From JANXYW01 sp031400455 (lineage in GTDB: Bacteria > Chloroflexota > Dehalococcoidia > DSTF01 > JACRBR01): a DNA stretch of 64,000 bases. Shown here one piece after another: positions 1-7,712 of this stretch. The stretch spans positions 1 to 64,000 of the forward strand of contig JANNPX010000034.1 in the NCBI GenBank assembly GCA_031400455.1, in the 5' to 3' direction. The notes beneath the pieces were generated by a model. The model worked only from the letters and a program-made list of their open reading frames with translations, had not been told where the DNA came from and made no database searches. Position 1 is the stretch's first letter, and each line of letters opens with the position of its first letter. The position numbers were made by a program, and so were the translations under genes.

Positions 1-1
1 G

Positions 2-376
2 GACTGGGTGGACAATCCGGTTGACCAATCGATCCTCGCGGGCAGCGGCGTTTCGGGCGCGCGCATCCTGGAGATGATGCTGGAGGACGACGGCTTCGAT
101 GCGATGATTGCGAACGTGGGCGAGGACTGGGTGCTCGGACGTCCGGACGCGATCGAGCGGTTGGCGCGTCTCGTCGACCGGTTCGCGGCGATCGGCGTGA
201 AGTCGACGAAGCCGATGGCGTTCGTGCTCGGCCCTGCGGACTCGATGGACGAGACGAAGTGGCGCGCCGTCAGCGGCGGCCAGCAGCGACTGACGGACGC
301 GCGCCTGGCGGTGTACCCGAGCGTCGATCGTGCGGCGTCTGCGGTGGCGCGCTTTCTGGCGCGAGGCACCGGGTAA
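2..376 (+). CDS. 3' end of an NDP-forming acyl-CoA synthetase (partial)
   Basis: The reading frame is open at the left edge and ends at TAA 374-376, so only the last ~124 codons are present. The visible part starts with a DNPVD motif, typical of the succinyl-CoA-ligase-like domain of ADP-forming acetate-CoA ligases and related NDP-forming acyl-CoA synthetases. It ends with a Rossmann-like stretch in which a KPMAFVLGP strand is followed by RLAVYPSVDRAASAVARFL, where these enzymes have their last helix. Enzymes of this family make an acyl-CoA from acid, CoA and NTP, or run the reverse, through a phosphohistidine. The catalytic His and the ATP-grasp part would lie outside the window. The convergent gene at 526-1638 is a DUF1786 protein. 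Family assignment rests on short motifs only. Confidence 0.6.
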   Translation, partial: DWVDNPVDQSILAGSGVSGARILEMMLEDDGFDAMIANVGEDWVLGRPDAIERLARLVDRFAAIGVKSTKPMAFVLGPADSMDETKWRAVSGGQQRLTDARLAVYPSVDRAASAVARFLARGTG

Positions 377-385
377 GCACGAACC

Positions 386-430
386 TCACCCCGGCCCTTT
401 GGCCACCCCTCTCCGCCCGGCGGCGAGGGG
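386..430. repeat. CTCACCCCGGCC-led hairpin, copy 1
   Basis: A CTCACCCCGGCC-type leader is followed by a hairpin at 407-430 with arms CCCCTC-t-CCGCC and GGCGG-c-GAGGGG. The same leader and a similar hairpin recur near 5241-5288 and 15399-15430. The element fills the space between two convergent genes and could also act as a weak terminator. Confidence 0.6.
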
Positions 431-525
431 CCATACGACGGTGCGTCGAGTTTCTTGGAGAGTGGACTGCGTCACGTGCGCGGGCGCACAGCCGTGCTCC
501 CCTACGGCGATCGATCGGGTACGGG

Positions 526-1638
526 CTAGGCGGATAGGGCGTGATCGATCTCGTCGGCGTGCTGTGGATACTTTGCGGCAAACGCGCGCAGCAGGCCGAA
601 GCAGCCGCTGATCATCATGTCGCCGTGCGGCGTCGCGAAGTAGGGGTTGAGGCGGCTGTCGCGGATCTTCCCCCGCTGAGGCCCGGTGACAGCGACCAGC
701 GGTGGGGCGCCGTTCGACGCTGCGCCATCGCCGTCGGCGTAGAAGACGCCGTGGCCTTTGCTGTTGAAGACTTCTTCATGCGCGAGCGTGCCCGCGATGA
801 GGCGCTCCGTGAAGTCCTCGATCTGCTCGCGCGACATCTCGCCGGTGTGATGCTCGTACAGGCTGATGATGTACGTGCCGCGCAAATGGAACGCGAGCGC
901 GTGCATGTTGCCGAGGTTCAGCACGAGTTGCGTTTCGGCCGCCCCGACGTGCGGGTCTTGTAGTGCGCCGATGGCTGCCGCGGGGCCGGTATCGAGGAAG
1001 ACAGACGGCGTGTGGGGATCCTGAGCGCGCGCGGTGTCCATCATCGTGCGGGCGCGCGTGAGGTAGTCGGGCAGCTCTTCGGGCAGGAAGGCGAACGCTG
1101 TCAGGTCGTTCTTGCCAGAAACGACGCGGCGCAGGTGTTCGAAGCGGAAGAGTCGGTCCGAGACGCCGGGAGGCGCCGCGCCGTGGTCGAGACAGGCGAG
1201 CGCGAGGCCGTCGAAGTCCGGCGAGACATCGAAGGCGGCGAGGGCGGCGCGGATCGCGGGCAGGTGCAGGTCTTTCAGTTCAACGCGATGGATGTCGTCG
1301 GGCAGGAGCTTCGCTTCATCATCGCTGACGATGCGGATGCCCATGTTCGTGACCTGTGTGAGGTCGTCGTCGATGGTCTGCGCGGCCTCGGGCGTGGCGT
1401 ACGCGACGCCGCCGTCGCGCAGGTGGTCTTCGATGGCCCAGTTGCAGGGGCCGCCGCCCTGGATGACGCCGGTCAGGAGCAGCGGCTCGGCTGCGGCCGT
1501 CGCGCGGCGGATGCGCGCCTCGGCGATCCTCGTCGCGCTTGGCATGACGAGCTTGATGTTGTTCTCGACGGGCTGGGTGGAGTCGAAGAGGAGGATGTCC
1601 TGCGTGCCGGTGCCCATGTCGATCGCGAGGATGCGCAT
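526..1638 (-). CDS. DUF1786 family protein
   Basis: A 370-residue protein that begins MRILAIDMGTGTQDILLFD, an actin/hexokinase-like phosphate-binding opening (DMGTGTQD). DUF1786 proteins are sometimes labelled pyruvate-formate-lyase-activating-related, but no reaction is established for them and no radical-SAM CxxxCxxC motif is seen here. Conserved-looking Gly-rich and acidic patches include TGVIQGGGPCNWA, VFLDTGPAAAIGAL and VLNLGNMHALAF, the latter two resembling the second half of an ASKHA nucleotide-binding fold. The ATG at 1638 is the natural start, as the ASKHA motif begins at residue 3. Its upstream side (1639-1926) is repeat DNA. Likely cytoplasmic; substrate unknown. Confidence 0.8.
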   Translation of the reverse strand: MRILAIDMGTGTQDILLFDSTQPVENNIKLVMPSATRIAEARIRRATAAAEPLLLTGVIQGGGPCNWAIEDHLRDGGVAYATPEAAQTIDDDLTQVTNMGIRIVSDDEAKLLPDDIHRVELKDLHLPAIRAALAAFDVSPDFDGLALACLDHGAAPPGVSDRLFRFEHLRRVVSGKNDLTAFAFLPEELPDYLTRARTMMDTARAQDPHTPSVFLDTGPAAAIGALQDPHVGAAETQLVLNLGNMHALAFHLRGTYIISLYEHHTGEMSREQIEDFTERLIAGTLAHEEVFNSKGHGVFYADGDGAASNGAPPLVAVTGPQRGKIRDSRLNPYFATPHGDMMISGCFGLLRAFAAKYPQHADEIDHALSA

Positions 1639-1660
1639 GGGGTTAGCTTACGGTAGGAAC

Positions 1661-1728
1661 CACAGATTTCACAGATTGCACAAATTGGCTGGACCGGAAC
1701 CACGAAGGGCACGAAGGAGCACGAAGGT
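1661..1728. repeat. Two 9-bp-period arrays (CACAGATTT and CACGAAGGG types)
   Basis: At 1661-1687 three 9-mers run in tandem: CACAGATTT, CACAGATTG, CACAAATTG. At 1701-1728 a second array carries CACGAAGGG, CACGAAGGA and GCACGAAGG. Both arrays follow a GGAAC(C) sequence directly. Related arrays occur at 15304-15339, 15358-15384, 20723-20749 and inside alaS. The rest of 1639-1926 holds no convincing gene. Confidence 0.8.
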
Positions 1729-1926
1729 AGGGGTTGGTCGCGGGTGGGTGTGGGGTTCGATGGTGGCGGGGGTGAGCTGGCGAGCGGCCGTCCCCGGCAG
1801 GACTTGGGAACGGCCGCCCATGTGAGGGGAGTCGATCTACGGGTCGCGAAGCCTTCGCGCGGGAGGAGCGCGAAGGCCGGCGGCTCGCGGGATCACGACG
1901 GTTGGGATGCGGCAGGTGGTGTGCGG

Positions 1927-2067
1927 TTAGTGGGCGCGGCGGGTGCGGTTCGGCCAGCCGCGGGGGGCGTCGTCGTCGGCGCCGATGAGGCTGCCGGTGA
2001 CGAACTGGAAGAGCAGCAGGGCCGTCGAGATGAAGAGGACGAGCGAGAGGACGATGGCGAACTGCAT
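1927..2067 (-). CDS. 46-residue single-pass membrane peptide
   Basis: The frame starts at ATG 2067 and ends at TAA (complement of 1927-1929). It has an excellent Shine-Dalgarno AGGAGG (complement of 2076-2081) nine bases upstream of the ATG. The peptide opens MQFAIVLSLVLFISTALLLF, so residues 2-28 form one strongly hydrophobic helix. A short polar tail rich in Asp and Arg follows (IGADDDAPRGWPNRTRRAH). I do not recognise a family. Coding status is supported by the ribosome site, the well-formed promoter 50-60 bp upstream and the sharp membrane-helix/charged-tail pattern. The gene is divergent from the membrane-tethered sigma factor at 2391. The operator-like repeats over its promoter suggest tight repression. 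Small membrane peptides of this kind often modulate a larger membrane protein or cell division; that is only a suggestion here. Confidence 0.65.
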   Translation of the reverse strand: MQFAIVLSLVLFISTALLLFQFVTGSLIGADDDAPRGWPNRTRRAH

Positions 2068-2084
2068 GGGGTGAACCTCCTGTT

Positions 2085-2139
2085 CAGAACAGGTGTACTG
2101 TAGAACAGGCGTGCGGCACTTGTCAATCGAAATAGAACA
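2085..2139 (-). promoter_or_regulatory. Promoter with three TGTTCT operator-like repeats
   Basis: Read on the minus strand: a perfect -35 TTGACA (complement of 2121-2126), an 18-bp spacer and a -10-like TACAGT (complement of 2097-2102). TGTTCT occurs three times, starting at 2139, 2107 and 2091, that is 32 and 16 bp apart: one upstream of -35, one overlapping the -10, one just downstream. The last forms a perfect palindrome with one central base, CCTGTTC-t-GAACAGG, that runs into the ribosome site. The layout looks like a repressor-controlled promoter for the 46-residue peptide. The regulator is unknown. Confidence 0.55.
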
Positions 2140-2390
2140 AAGATTCCGCAGCCACCCATAGCATTCGCTTATCGGAGATCGCCCGCCAGATACGACGCAT
2201 GGCCGTATGGTGACATAACTGTAGGGGTGCTTCTGTAAGAATCTGAGCGCTGGGCGGTCTTACCATCGGAGGCGCGGCTCGGTGCCGTGGCATTCGGGGC
2301 TATGTTATCGTTCGGTTCGCATCTGGCCTGCAGGTTGCCACGAGGAGGAACCTCGCGGCAGGCACGCGCGCCGATGCCACTGGAGATGTT

Positions 2391-3827
2391 ATGGACGACG
2401 CGCTGCTCGTCAGCCGGGCAATGGCCGGCGATCTCGACAGCTTCGGTCAGCTCTACGACCGTTACTTCAACCGTATCTACGACTTCGCCTGGCGCATCGT
2501 CCGGGACTCCGACGAGGCGGCTGACGTCACGCAGGACGTTTTCATGAAGGCGATGCAGGGGCTGCCGAGCCTGACGAAGGCGACGAGCTTCAAGTCGTGG
2601 CTGTTTACGATCGCCCACAACGCCGCGGTGACGCGGGCCGAGCGCGGGAACCGCATGGTGCCGATGCCGTCGCCGGTGCACGAAGAGGCGTTCGGGTCGT
2701 TCGACGTACCCGATCCGTGTCGGCTGGATAATCCGGAGGTGGCGGCGGGCGATCACGAGGCGGCGGCGCTGGTGTGGGAAGCGGCGGCGGCGCTGAACGC
2801 GCGCGACTACGCATTGCTCGATCTGCACGTGCGCCAAGGCCTAGAGAGCGCAGAGATCGCGACCGTGCTGGGCGTCAGCAAGGGCAACGCATACACGATG
2901 GTCAGCCGCATGAAGTCGGCAGCCGGCGATGTCATCGGCAGCTACGTCGTGGCGCGGCGTGGCAGCCGGGACTGCGAGGACTTGCAGAAGGTGCTCGCGG
3001 CGTTCGAGTTTCCGCCGTATACGGAGCCGGTACGCAGGGCCGTCGACGTGCACATCAAGGACTGCGAGGTGTGCCAGGGGTCGAAGAAGCGGCTAGTCGC
3101 GCCGCTGGAGATCCTTGGTGCGTTCGCGGCCGTGCCGGCGCCGATGTCGCTGAAGGGCGACATCTGGGGCGACGTGTCGGGCGCGTGGGCGCGCAGTGTC
3201 CCCGGCTCGGCGAGCGGCGGCGGAGGCGGTGGTGCGGGAGGAGGAGGCGGCTTGCCGACGAGCCCGTATGCCGCCGGAGGCGTGCTTGCGGGCGCGGGCG
3301 GTGGCGGAGGCTCCGGACCGATATTCCCGACGAGTCCGAGCGGCGATAGCTGGGACCGCAACAAGATCCTGCTCTTCGTCGGCGGCGTGATCGGATTACT
3401 GGTCATAGCGTTCGCCGGTGGGGCGCTGCTCGTGAGCGCGTTCAGCGGCGGCGGCGACGGGGGTGGCGGTACGGCGAGCGGGTCGCCGACCGCCACGCGC
3501 ACGGCTGGGGCAACCCGCGTCGCATCGCCGCAACGCACCGTGACGCTGGGAGTCACCGTAGAGACGCCGACGCCGAACCTGACGCCTTCCGCGACGCCGG
3601 AACCCACCGAGACGCCGACGGAGCTGCCGCCGACCGAGACGCCGACCAGGGCTGCGACCGCCACGCGTACGCCGCGTGTGACGCCTTCGCCGCCCGCAGG
3701 CACGCCGACGAAGGCGCCGACCGCCACGCGGACGCCACGGGGTGGGGTTCCGACGGACACGCCTGCGGCGGAAGACACGGCGACACCGTGCGTCCCGGGC
3801 ACGCCGAACTGCCCCCCACCGGGTTAA
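2391..3827 (+). CDS. Membrane-tethered ECF sigma factor with fused zinc-finger anti-sigma-like segment
   Basis: A 478-residue protein, more than twice the usual ECF length of about 190. Order of parts: sigma-70 region 2 (about 10-78, with DEAADVTQDVFMKA), region 4 (about 125-185, helix-turn-helix ESAEIATVLGVSKGNAYTMV), a possible zinc-binding segment with C195 and HIKDCEVC (H221, C225, C228: the HxxxCxxC signature of ZAS anti-sigma domains), a Gly-rich linker (about 270-320), one membrane helix (about 324-351) and a Thr/Pro-rich tail to the end. The expected topology puts the tail outside the cell and the sigma domains inside. In known ECF systems the ZAS domain usually sits on a separate anti-sigma factor; here it is in cis. 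The start is set by GGAG at 2382-2385, five bases before ATG. The membrane diguanylate cyclase follows 105 bp downstream. Release might need proteolysis; that is inference. Confidence 0.88.
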   Translation: MDDALLVSRAMAGDLDSFGQLYDRYFNRIYDFAWRIVRDSDEAADVTQDVFMKAMQGLPSLTKATSFKSWLFTIAHNAAVTRAERGNRMVPMPSPVHEEAFGSFDVPDPCRLDNPEVAAGDHEAAALVWEAAAALNARDYALLDLHVRQGLESAEIATVLGVSKGNAYTMVSRMKSAAGDVIGSYVVARRGSRDCEDLQKVLAAFEFPPYTEPVRRAVDVHIKDCEVCQGSKKRLVAPLEILGAFAAVPAPMSLKGDIWGDVSGAWARSVPGSASGGGGGGAGGGGGLPTSPYAAGGVLAGAGGGGGSGPIFPTSPSGDSWDRNKILLFVGGVIGLLVIAFAGGALLVSAFSGGGDGGGGTASGSPTATRTAGATRVASPQRTVTLGVTVETPTPNLTPSATPEPTETPTELPPTETPTRAATATRTPRVTPSPPAGTPTKAPTATRTPRGGVPTDTPAAEDTATPCVPGTPNCPPPG

Positions 3828-3932
3828 CTCCGGCGGAGACTGAAAGTTTGTCCTCCCGGGCACGCAGGTGCGCTGCCGACCGGTCGATGCTCATGGTAAG
3901 GGGGCCGTGGGGGTGTCCGCGGCGTTAGGATC

Positions 3933-5102
3933 ATGCGCCCTGACCGGGATGGCATCGGCAGCGGCATTCGCCTGGCATGGCTGTTCGTGCTGCCTGCGCA
4001 CACGGAACGCAGCATGCGCATGGAAGCGCTGATCGGCCGACTTCGGCTGCTGGTGCTGGCCGTCAACACGACACTCCTGCTGACCGTCCTCGACACGCGC
4101 GCGATGCACATGCAGGTCGTGTGGGTCGTCGTGGTGCTGTCGTGGGCCTACGCGCTGCCGATCGCGATCTTGCAGCCTTACCGGCGCTGGCCGGTGTTCG
4201 GGGCGTCGATGGGCTCGACCCTGCTCGATGCTGCGGTGATCGCCGTGTTCATCTCATCGACGGGCGGGGCGAGCAGTCCGTTCTTCCCGCTGTATTACCT
4301 TTCGCTGATGGCTGTGGCGATGCGCTTCGATCTGCGGCAAGCCATCGTGGCGTGCGCGGTGTACGCCTTTGCGTACGCGGTCGCGTACTTCGTCACGTGG
4401 GACGGCAGTGCGAACGAGTTCGGCGTGCTCGCGTTGCGGTGCGTGTACATGCTGTTCATTGCCGTCGGCGTCGGGCAGCTTGCGAAAGAAGAGAACACAC
4501 GCTCCCTCCAGGTCGATGAGATCGACCGGCTGAACACGGAAAACGCGAAGCTTCTGAGCCGCTCGGAGAAGGCGGCGCGCATCGACCGGCTGACAGGGCT
4601 GCTGAACCGCGGCTCGCTGGAGAAGGACGCTATGCGCGAGCTGCGCCGGGCGAAGTCGTCGGACGGTTACCTGAGCATTCTGTTCTGCGACATGGACCGG
4701 TTGAAGCGGATCAACGACGAACTGGGGCACGACGCCGGTGACAAGGTGATGCGGCACGTCGGGGCGGCGCTGAAGCGCGGGCTGCGGTCGCAGGACCTGG
4801 TCGGGCGGTACGGCGGCGATGAGTTCGTGATCGTGCTGCCGAACCTGACGCGCGAGACGGCATTCGATCGAGCCGAGCAGATCATCAACCACATGAGCAC
4901 GGTGAACGAGCAACTGCCGGACGACCTGGCGATCGGGCTGAGCGTGGGGATCGCGACGTTCCCGTTCGACGCCCAGGATTACCAGACGCTCGTGAAGGTC
5001 GCCGACCAGGCGATGTATCTGGCGAAGCGCGACGGCGGCAACCGCGTCCGGACGTCGAACGACCTGCGGATCTTCTGGGAGGGCGCGCCGAAGGCGGGGT
5101 AG
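3933..5102 (+). CDS. Membrane diguanylate cyclase (GGDEF)
   Basis: Up to 389 residues. The N-terminal half contains about five or six hydrophobic helices (residues ~35-185), consistent with a membrane sensor of unknown ligand. A short helical linker (KEENTRSLQVDEIDRLN) leads to a C-terminal GGDEF domain (about 215-375). The catalytic signature is intact (GRYGGDEFVIVLP), and an RSQD inhibitory I-site lies five residues before GGDEF, so product inhibition by c-di-GMP is expected. It should convert two GTP to c-di-GMP. ATG 3933 gives the longest form; ATG 4014 (residue 28) would begin immediately before the first helix and is an equally good start. It follows the membrane sigma factor on the same strand, so a shared signalling role is possible but unproven. 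No terminator is seen between them. Confidence 0.9.
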   Translation: MRPDRDGIGSGIRLAWLFVLPAHTERSMRMEALIGRLRLLVLAVNTTLLLTVLDTRAMHMQVVWVVVVLSWAYALPIAILQPYRRWPVFGASMGSTLLDAAVIAVFISSTGGASSPFFPLYYLSLMAVAMRFDLRQAIVACAVYAFAYAVAYFVTWDGSANEFGVLALRCVYMLFIAVGVGQLAKEENTRSLQVDEIDRLNTENAKLLSRSEKAARIDRLTGLLNRGSLEKDAMRELRRAKSSDGYLSILFCDMDRLKRINDELGHDAGDKVMRHVGAALKRGLRSQDLVGRYGGDEFVIVLPNLTRETAFDRAEQIINHMSTVNEQLPDDLAIGLSVGIATFPFDAQDYQTLVKVADQAMYLAKRDGGNRVRTSNDLRIFWEGAPKAG

Positions 5103-5103
5103 G

Positions 5104-5159
5104 GAGTTCGTAGTTTGTAGTGGGTAGTTTGTAGTTCAGTCTGCGGCTTGCGGTTCACA
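5104..5159. repeat. 7-bp-period array, GAGTTCG/TAGTTTG type
   Basis: Consecutive heptamers: GAGTTCG, TAGTTTG, TAGTGGG, TAGTTTG, TAGTTCA, then the looser GTCTGCG, GCTTGCG, GTTCACA. It begins directly after the stop of the diguanylate cyclase gene. Nearly the same units in the same order recur, inverted, at 17348-17389. Confidence 0.8.
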
Positions 5160-5240
5160 GGTCATTGAACTTCGACATGAATCGAGCGCGGGCGCCCCGT
5201 CCGCATCCCGCGAGCGCTGATGGTACGTGGTTGGCGCGTG

Positions 5241-5288
5241 CACCTCACTCCGGCCTTCGGCCACCTCTCTCCACGTCGTGGAGAGAGG
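5241..5288. repeat. CTCACTCCGGCC-led hairpin, copy 2
   Basis: The leader CTCACTCCGGCC is followed by a perfect hairpin at 5264-5288, CCTCTCTCCACG-T-CGTGGAGAGAGG. It lies in the 332-bp gene-free stretch 5103-5434. Apart from this hairpin and the heptamer array at its left end, I see nothing gene-like there. Confidence 0.7.
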
Positions 5289-5434
5289 CTCAGACGAAAA
5301 CTGTACGCGGATCCGGGAAGTGAAGTGCGGAACAGCGGCGCGAAACGGGTGGGGCGTCCGCGCTCCATTGCGTCCGCTCGTTCCTTGACGCACCGCTTCC
5401 GAAGCGAGTCCGTTAGCTCGCCGTTCTTGCGTGA

Positions 5435-5995
5435 CTACTTGGCTACGAGATCGAGGAATTGTTTGAGGATGCGCGCGGTGGCGCCCCAGATTAAGTGGTC
5501 CTGCCAGCGGTAGCTGTAGGCCATGATCTCTCGGCCCTGGTAGGTGCGGAGCTCGGCGACGACGTTCGCTTCGTCGCGGAGGTGGTCCAGCGGCACTTCG
5601 AGGATCTCGGCGACTTCGATCTCGCTGTGTACGAAGGGGTACGGGCCTGGCTGCGTGATGCGGCCGACGAACGGGCGCACGAGGAAGTTCGAGATCGTGA
5701 TCATCTCGTCGAGTTGGCCGAGGACGTCGATGTGGTCCGTATCGACGCCGATCTCCTCCCACGTTTCTCGCACGGCGGTGAATCGCAGGTCGGGATCGGT
5801 GTCGTCGTAGGCGCCTCCGGGGAAGGAGATCTGACCTTTGTGATGCTCGACCAGTTCGGAGCGCCTGGTGAAGAGGATGTGCGTATCGTCGCCGCTTTCG
5901 TAGATCGGCAGCAGGACGGCCGCGCGGGCCAGCGTGTCGTCCGCGATGAGTTGCGGTTCGTGGGCACTGAGGCGTGTGCGGATGTGTTCGATCAC
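5435..5995 (-). CDS. Nudix hydrolase, CoA pyrophosphatase (NudL) type
   Basis: With the GTG start at 5995 the protein has 186 residues. A longer open frame continues upstream but only through heptamer repeat DNA and Ser/Pro-rich nonsense, so it was not used. The Nudix box lies at about 60-84: GGAYDDTDPDLRF then AVRETWEEIGV. Its spacing and the SFPGGAxDDTD opening are those of the YeaB/NudL subfamily, which splits CoA into 3',5'-ADP and phosphopantetheine. The C-terminal pattern HLIWGATARILKQFLDLV also fits that subfamily. An acidic VHSEIEVAEILEVPL segment corresponds to the region conserved after the box. No clear Shine-Dalgarno is visible. Substrate is inferred from subfamily only; other coenzyme pyrophosphates are possible. 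Confidence 0.85.
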   Translation of the reverse strand: MIEHIRTRLSAHEPQLIADDTLARAAVLLPIYESGDDTHILFTRRSELVEHHKGQISFPGGAYDDTDPDLRFTAVRETWEEIGVDTDHIDVLGQLDEMITISNFLVRPFVGRITQPGPYPFVHSEIEVAEILEVPLDHLRDEANVVAELRTYQGREIMAYSYRWQDHLIWGATARILKQFLDLVAK

Positions 5996-6017
5996 GGGAG
6001 CATTGTAGTTGGTCGAT

Positions 6018-6050
6018 GGAGGTTGGAGGTTGGAGGTTGGAGGTTGGAGG
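6018..6050. repeat. 7-bp-period array, GGAGGTT type
   Basis: Four perfect GGAGGTT units and a partial fifth (GGAGG) lie between the Nudix gene start and the end of the next gene. They share the heptamer period of the arrays at 5104, 17348, 28900, 38582, 46541 and 62690, but have a different unit. Confidence 0.9.
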
Positions 6051-6056
6051 CAGGGT

Positions 6057-6530
6057 CTACGCGCTGAGGATGGGGAAGATGCGGCGCTTGGCGTCGGCGG
6101 AGAGGTAGGCGTAGATCTTCTCGCGCGCGGGCTTGAGCGCGGCGAGGGCCGGATCGTCGGCAGCAGGTTCGATGAGCGGGGTGAGGTGGCAGATGATCTG
6201 GCGGAGCGCTTCGTTCTCGGCGCGGAGGGCGGAGAGGCGCAGGGAGGGCGCTGCCGCGGGCAGGTCTGCGACCGTGGCGGCCGCAGCACGAGCGTCGGTG
6301 CCATCGACGTTCGGGAGCGCGGCGCTCACTGATGCAAGCAGGTCGCGGAGTGCCGCGTTCGCATCGACGAGATCGGCTGCGGCGGAGTCGAAGTCGCGCT
6401 GGACGATGGTGAAGAGCAGCATGGAGAATGCGAACTGGGCGGTGCCGTACGTGGACTTCAACTCCGGCGCGAAGTGCGCGACGACGCCGGACTGGATGGC
6501 GCGAAGGACCTCTTCCGGGTACGGCCTCAT
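6057..6530 (-). CDS. Hypothetical protein, coupled to phosphotransferase
   Basis: 157 residues, not recognised. It is mostly helical in character: MRPYPEEVLRAIQSGVVAHF at the start, an aromatic/hydrophobic run near 30-45 (TAQFAFSMLLFTIVQRDF), an Ala/Asp/Leu-rich middle and a LRAENEALRQIICHL segment that looks like a short coiled coil. The ATG at 6530 overlaps the stop of the phosphotransferase gene by ATGA, so the two are translationally coupled and probably act together. No zinc or nucleotide motif is visible. A small partner or regulatory subunit for the adjacent kinase-like protein is a reasonable guess, no more. Confidence 0.7.
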   Translation of the reverse strand: MRPYPEEVLRAIQSGVVAHFAPELKSTYGTAQFAFSMLLFTIVQRDFDSAAADLVDANAALRDLLASVSAALPNVDGTDARAAAATVADLPAAAPSLRLSALRAENEALRQIICHLTPLIEPAADDPALAALKPAREKIYAYLSADAKRRIFPILSA

Positions 6531-7528
6531 GCGATCAGCTCCAGTAATTCGGCTTCCAGCCCGGGGTTCACGAACGCCGTGAGTGCGAGCAGCAGGTCGG
6601 GTGTCTTGCCCTGGACGACGGACTTGGTGCCGGTGATGAAGATGATGGCGAACTTCACGTTCGAGAAGACCTCCCAGAACTTCAGCGCCGCCGCATCGAC
6701 CTTCACGCCACCGGCGTCCTCGTAGAGCCGCACGAACTCATCGCGCGAGCAGAGGCCGCCGACGCGATCATCGCCGGCCCAGCGCCACGATTTGATCACC
6801 ACCCAGCCGAGGTCCTCGATGCGGTCGCCGGCGTGCGCCATCTCCCAGTCGAGGATGCCGGTGATGCCGGTCTGGTCGTAGAGGAAGTTGCCGGTGCGGT
6901 AGTCGCCGTGCACAAGCGCGAGCCGATCGGGCGGAGGCGGCAGGTGGCGCTTCAGCCAGTGGAAGGCGAGTTCGAGCACGGGCTGCGGCTCGAGGGTGTC
7001 CTGGCGCATCGTGCGCTCCCACTTCTCGACTTCGTGCAATGCCGACGTCTGGAGCGACGGCGGGCGCTGTAGCGACGGGACACGATCGACGTCGACGGCG
7101 TGGATCTTCGCGAGGATCTCGGCTTTCTGGCGCGCGACGGTAGGGCGGATGCCCGCGTACTCGGGTGACGTGACGAGGGTGCGAGCGTCGGTTGCGCCTG
7201 GCAAGCGGGTCATGATGAAGAACGGGCGCTCGATAGCTGCGCCGTCGCGCTCGATCCAGTGGACTTTCGGGACGGGGATGCCGCTGCCTTCGAGCGCTGT
7301 GTAGAGGTCGAATTCGAGGTCGTTGTTGCTTTCGAGCAGGCTGGCCGTGGGATCGCGCCGGGCGATGAAGCTACGCTCGACGGGCTTGCCCGCTTCGGTC
7401 CAGCGGGCGTCGAAAGCCCAGGTCTCGCGCGAGGCGCCGCCGGGGATGCGGGCGATGTTCGCCACGCTGACCTCGCCGGCATCCGGCATGCGAGAGCGGA
7501 GGTAGGCAATGAGCTGGTCTTCCCGCAT
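6527..7528 (-). CDS. APH-family phosphotransferase (ACAD10/11-kinase-like)
   Basis: 333 residues from ATG 7528 (MREDQLIAYL). A longer upstream extension is rejected because it runs through Arg/Ser-rich shadow sequence. Protein-kinase-like fold motifs are in order: an N-lobe (about 30-100, with GGASRETWAF as nucleotide loop), the catalytic loop HGDYRTGN (about residues 206-213), and ILDWEMAHAGD (about 224-234), equivalent to the metal-binding DFG-like motif. The arrangement matches the aminoglycoside-phosphotransferase superfamily branch often found beside acyl-CoA metabolism genes and in ACAD10/11 proteins, whose kinase domains act on hydroxylated small molecules. Antibiotic resistance should not be inferred. 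It is divergent from the large sensor gene and overlaps the downstream hypothetical gene by 4 bp. Confidence 0.88.
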   Translation of the reverse strand: MREDQLIAYLRSRMPDAGEVSVANIARIPGGASRETWAFDARWTEAGKPVERSFIARRDPTASLLESNNDLEFDLYTALEGSGIPVPKVHWIERDGAAIERPFFIMTRLPGATDARTLVTSPEYAGIRPTVARQKAEILAKIHAVDVDRVPSLQRPPSLQTSALHEVEKWERTMRQDTLEPQPVLELAFHWLKRHLPPPPDRLALVHGDYRTGNFLYDQTGITGILDWEMAHAGDRIEDLGWVVIKSWRWAGDDRVGGLCSRDEFVRLYEDAGGVKVDAAALKFWEVFSNVKFAIIFITGTKSVVQGKTPDLLLALTAFVNPGLEAELLELIA

Positions 7529-7712
7529 CGCCAAAGGGTGTCGCGCACGCGTGGCTGGGTCAAGTGGGTGGCAGCACCTTCCGCGCCGCGTCGGCTTTGA
7601 TCCGGCCACGATCGCACTCAGCCGCTGCTCGTGCGGTGCCGATAACTCCGGTGAGCGCCTGCGCGAAGGCGCGATTGTCGTCGAGATTCCCGAAGGGCGG
7701 AACCGCGCTGCG

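Noticed and set aside
1012..1825. Plus-strand frames over the DUF1786 gene and downstream
   Set aside because: They are shadows of the minus-strand gene; Val/Gly/Arg-rich with no motif.
5435..6304. Long form of the Nudix protein with ~100 extra N-terminal residues
   Set aside because: The extra part is antisense to repeat DNA and to another gene and is Ser/Pro/Arg-rich; GTG 5995 fits the family start.
6527..7528. Aminoglycoside resistance gene
   Set aside because: The fold is shared by many small-molecule kinases; the partner gene and lack of resistance-type motifs make resistance an unsupported label.
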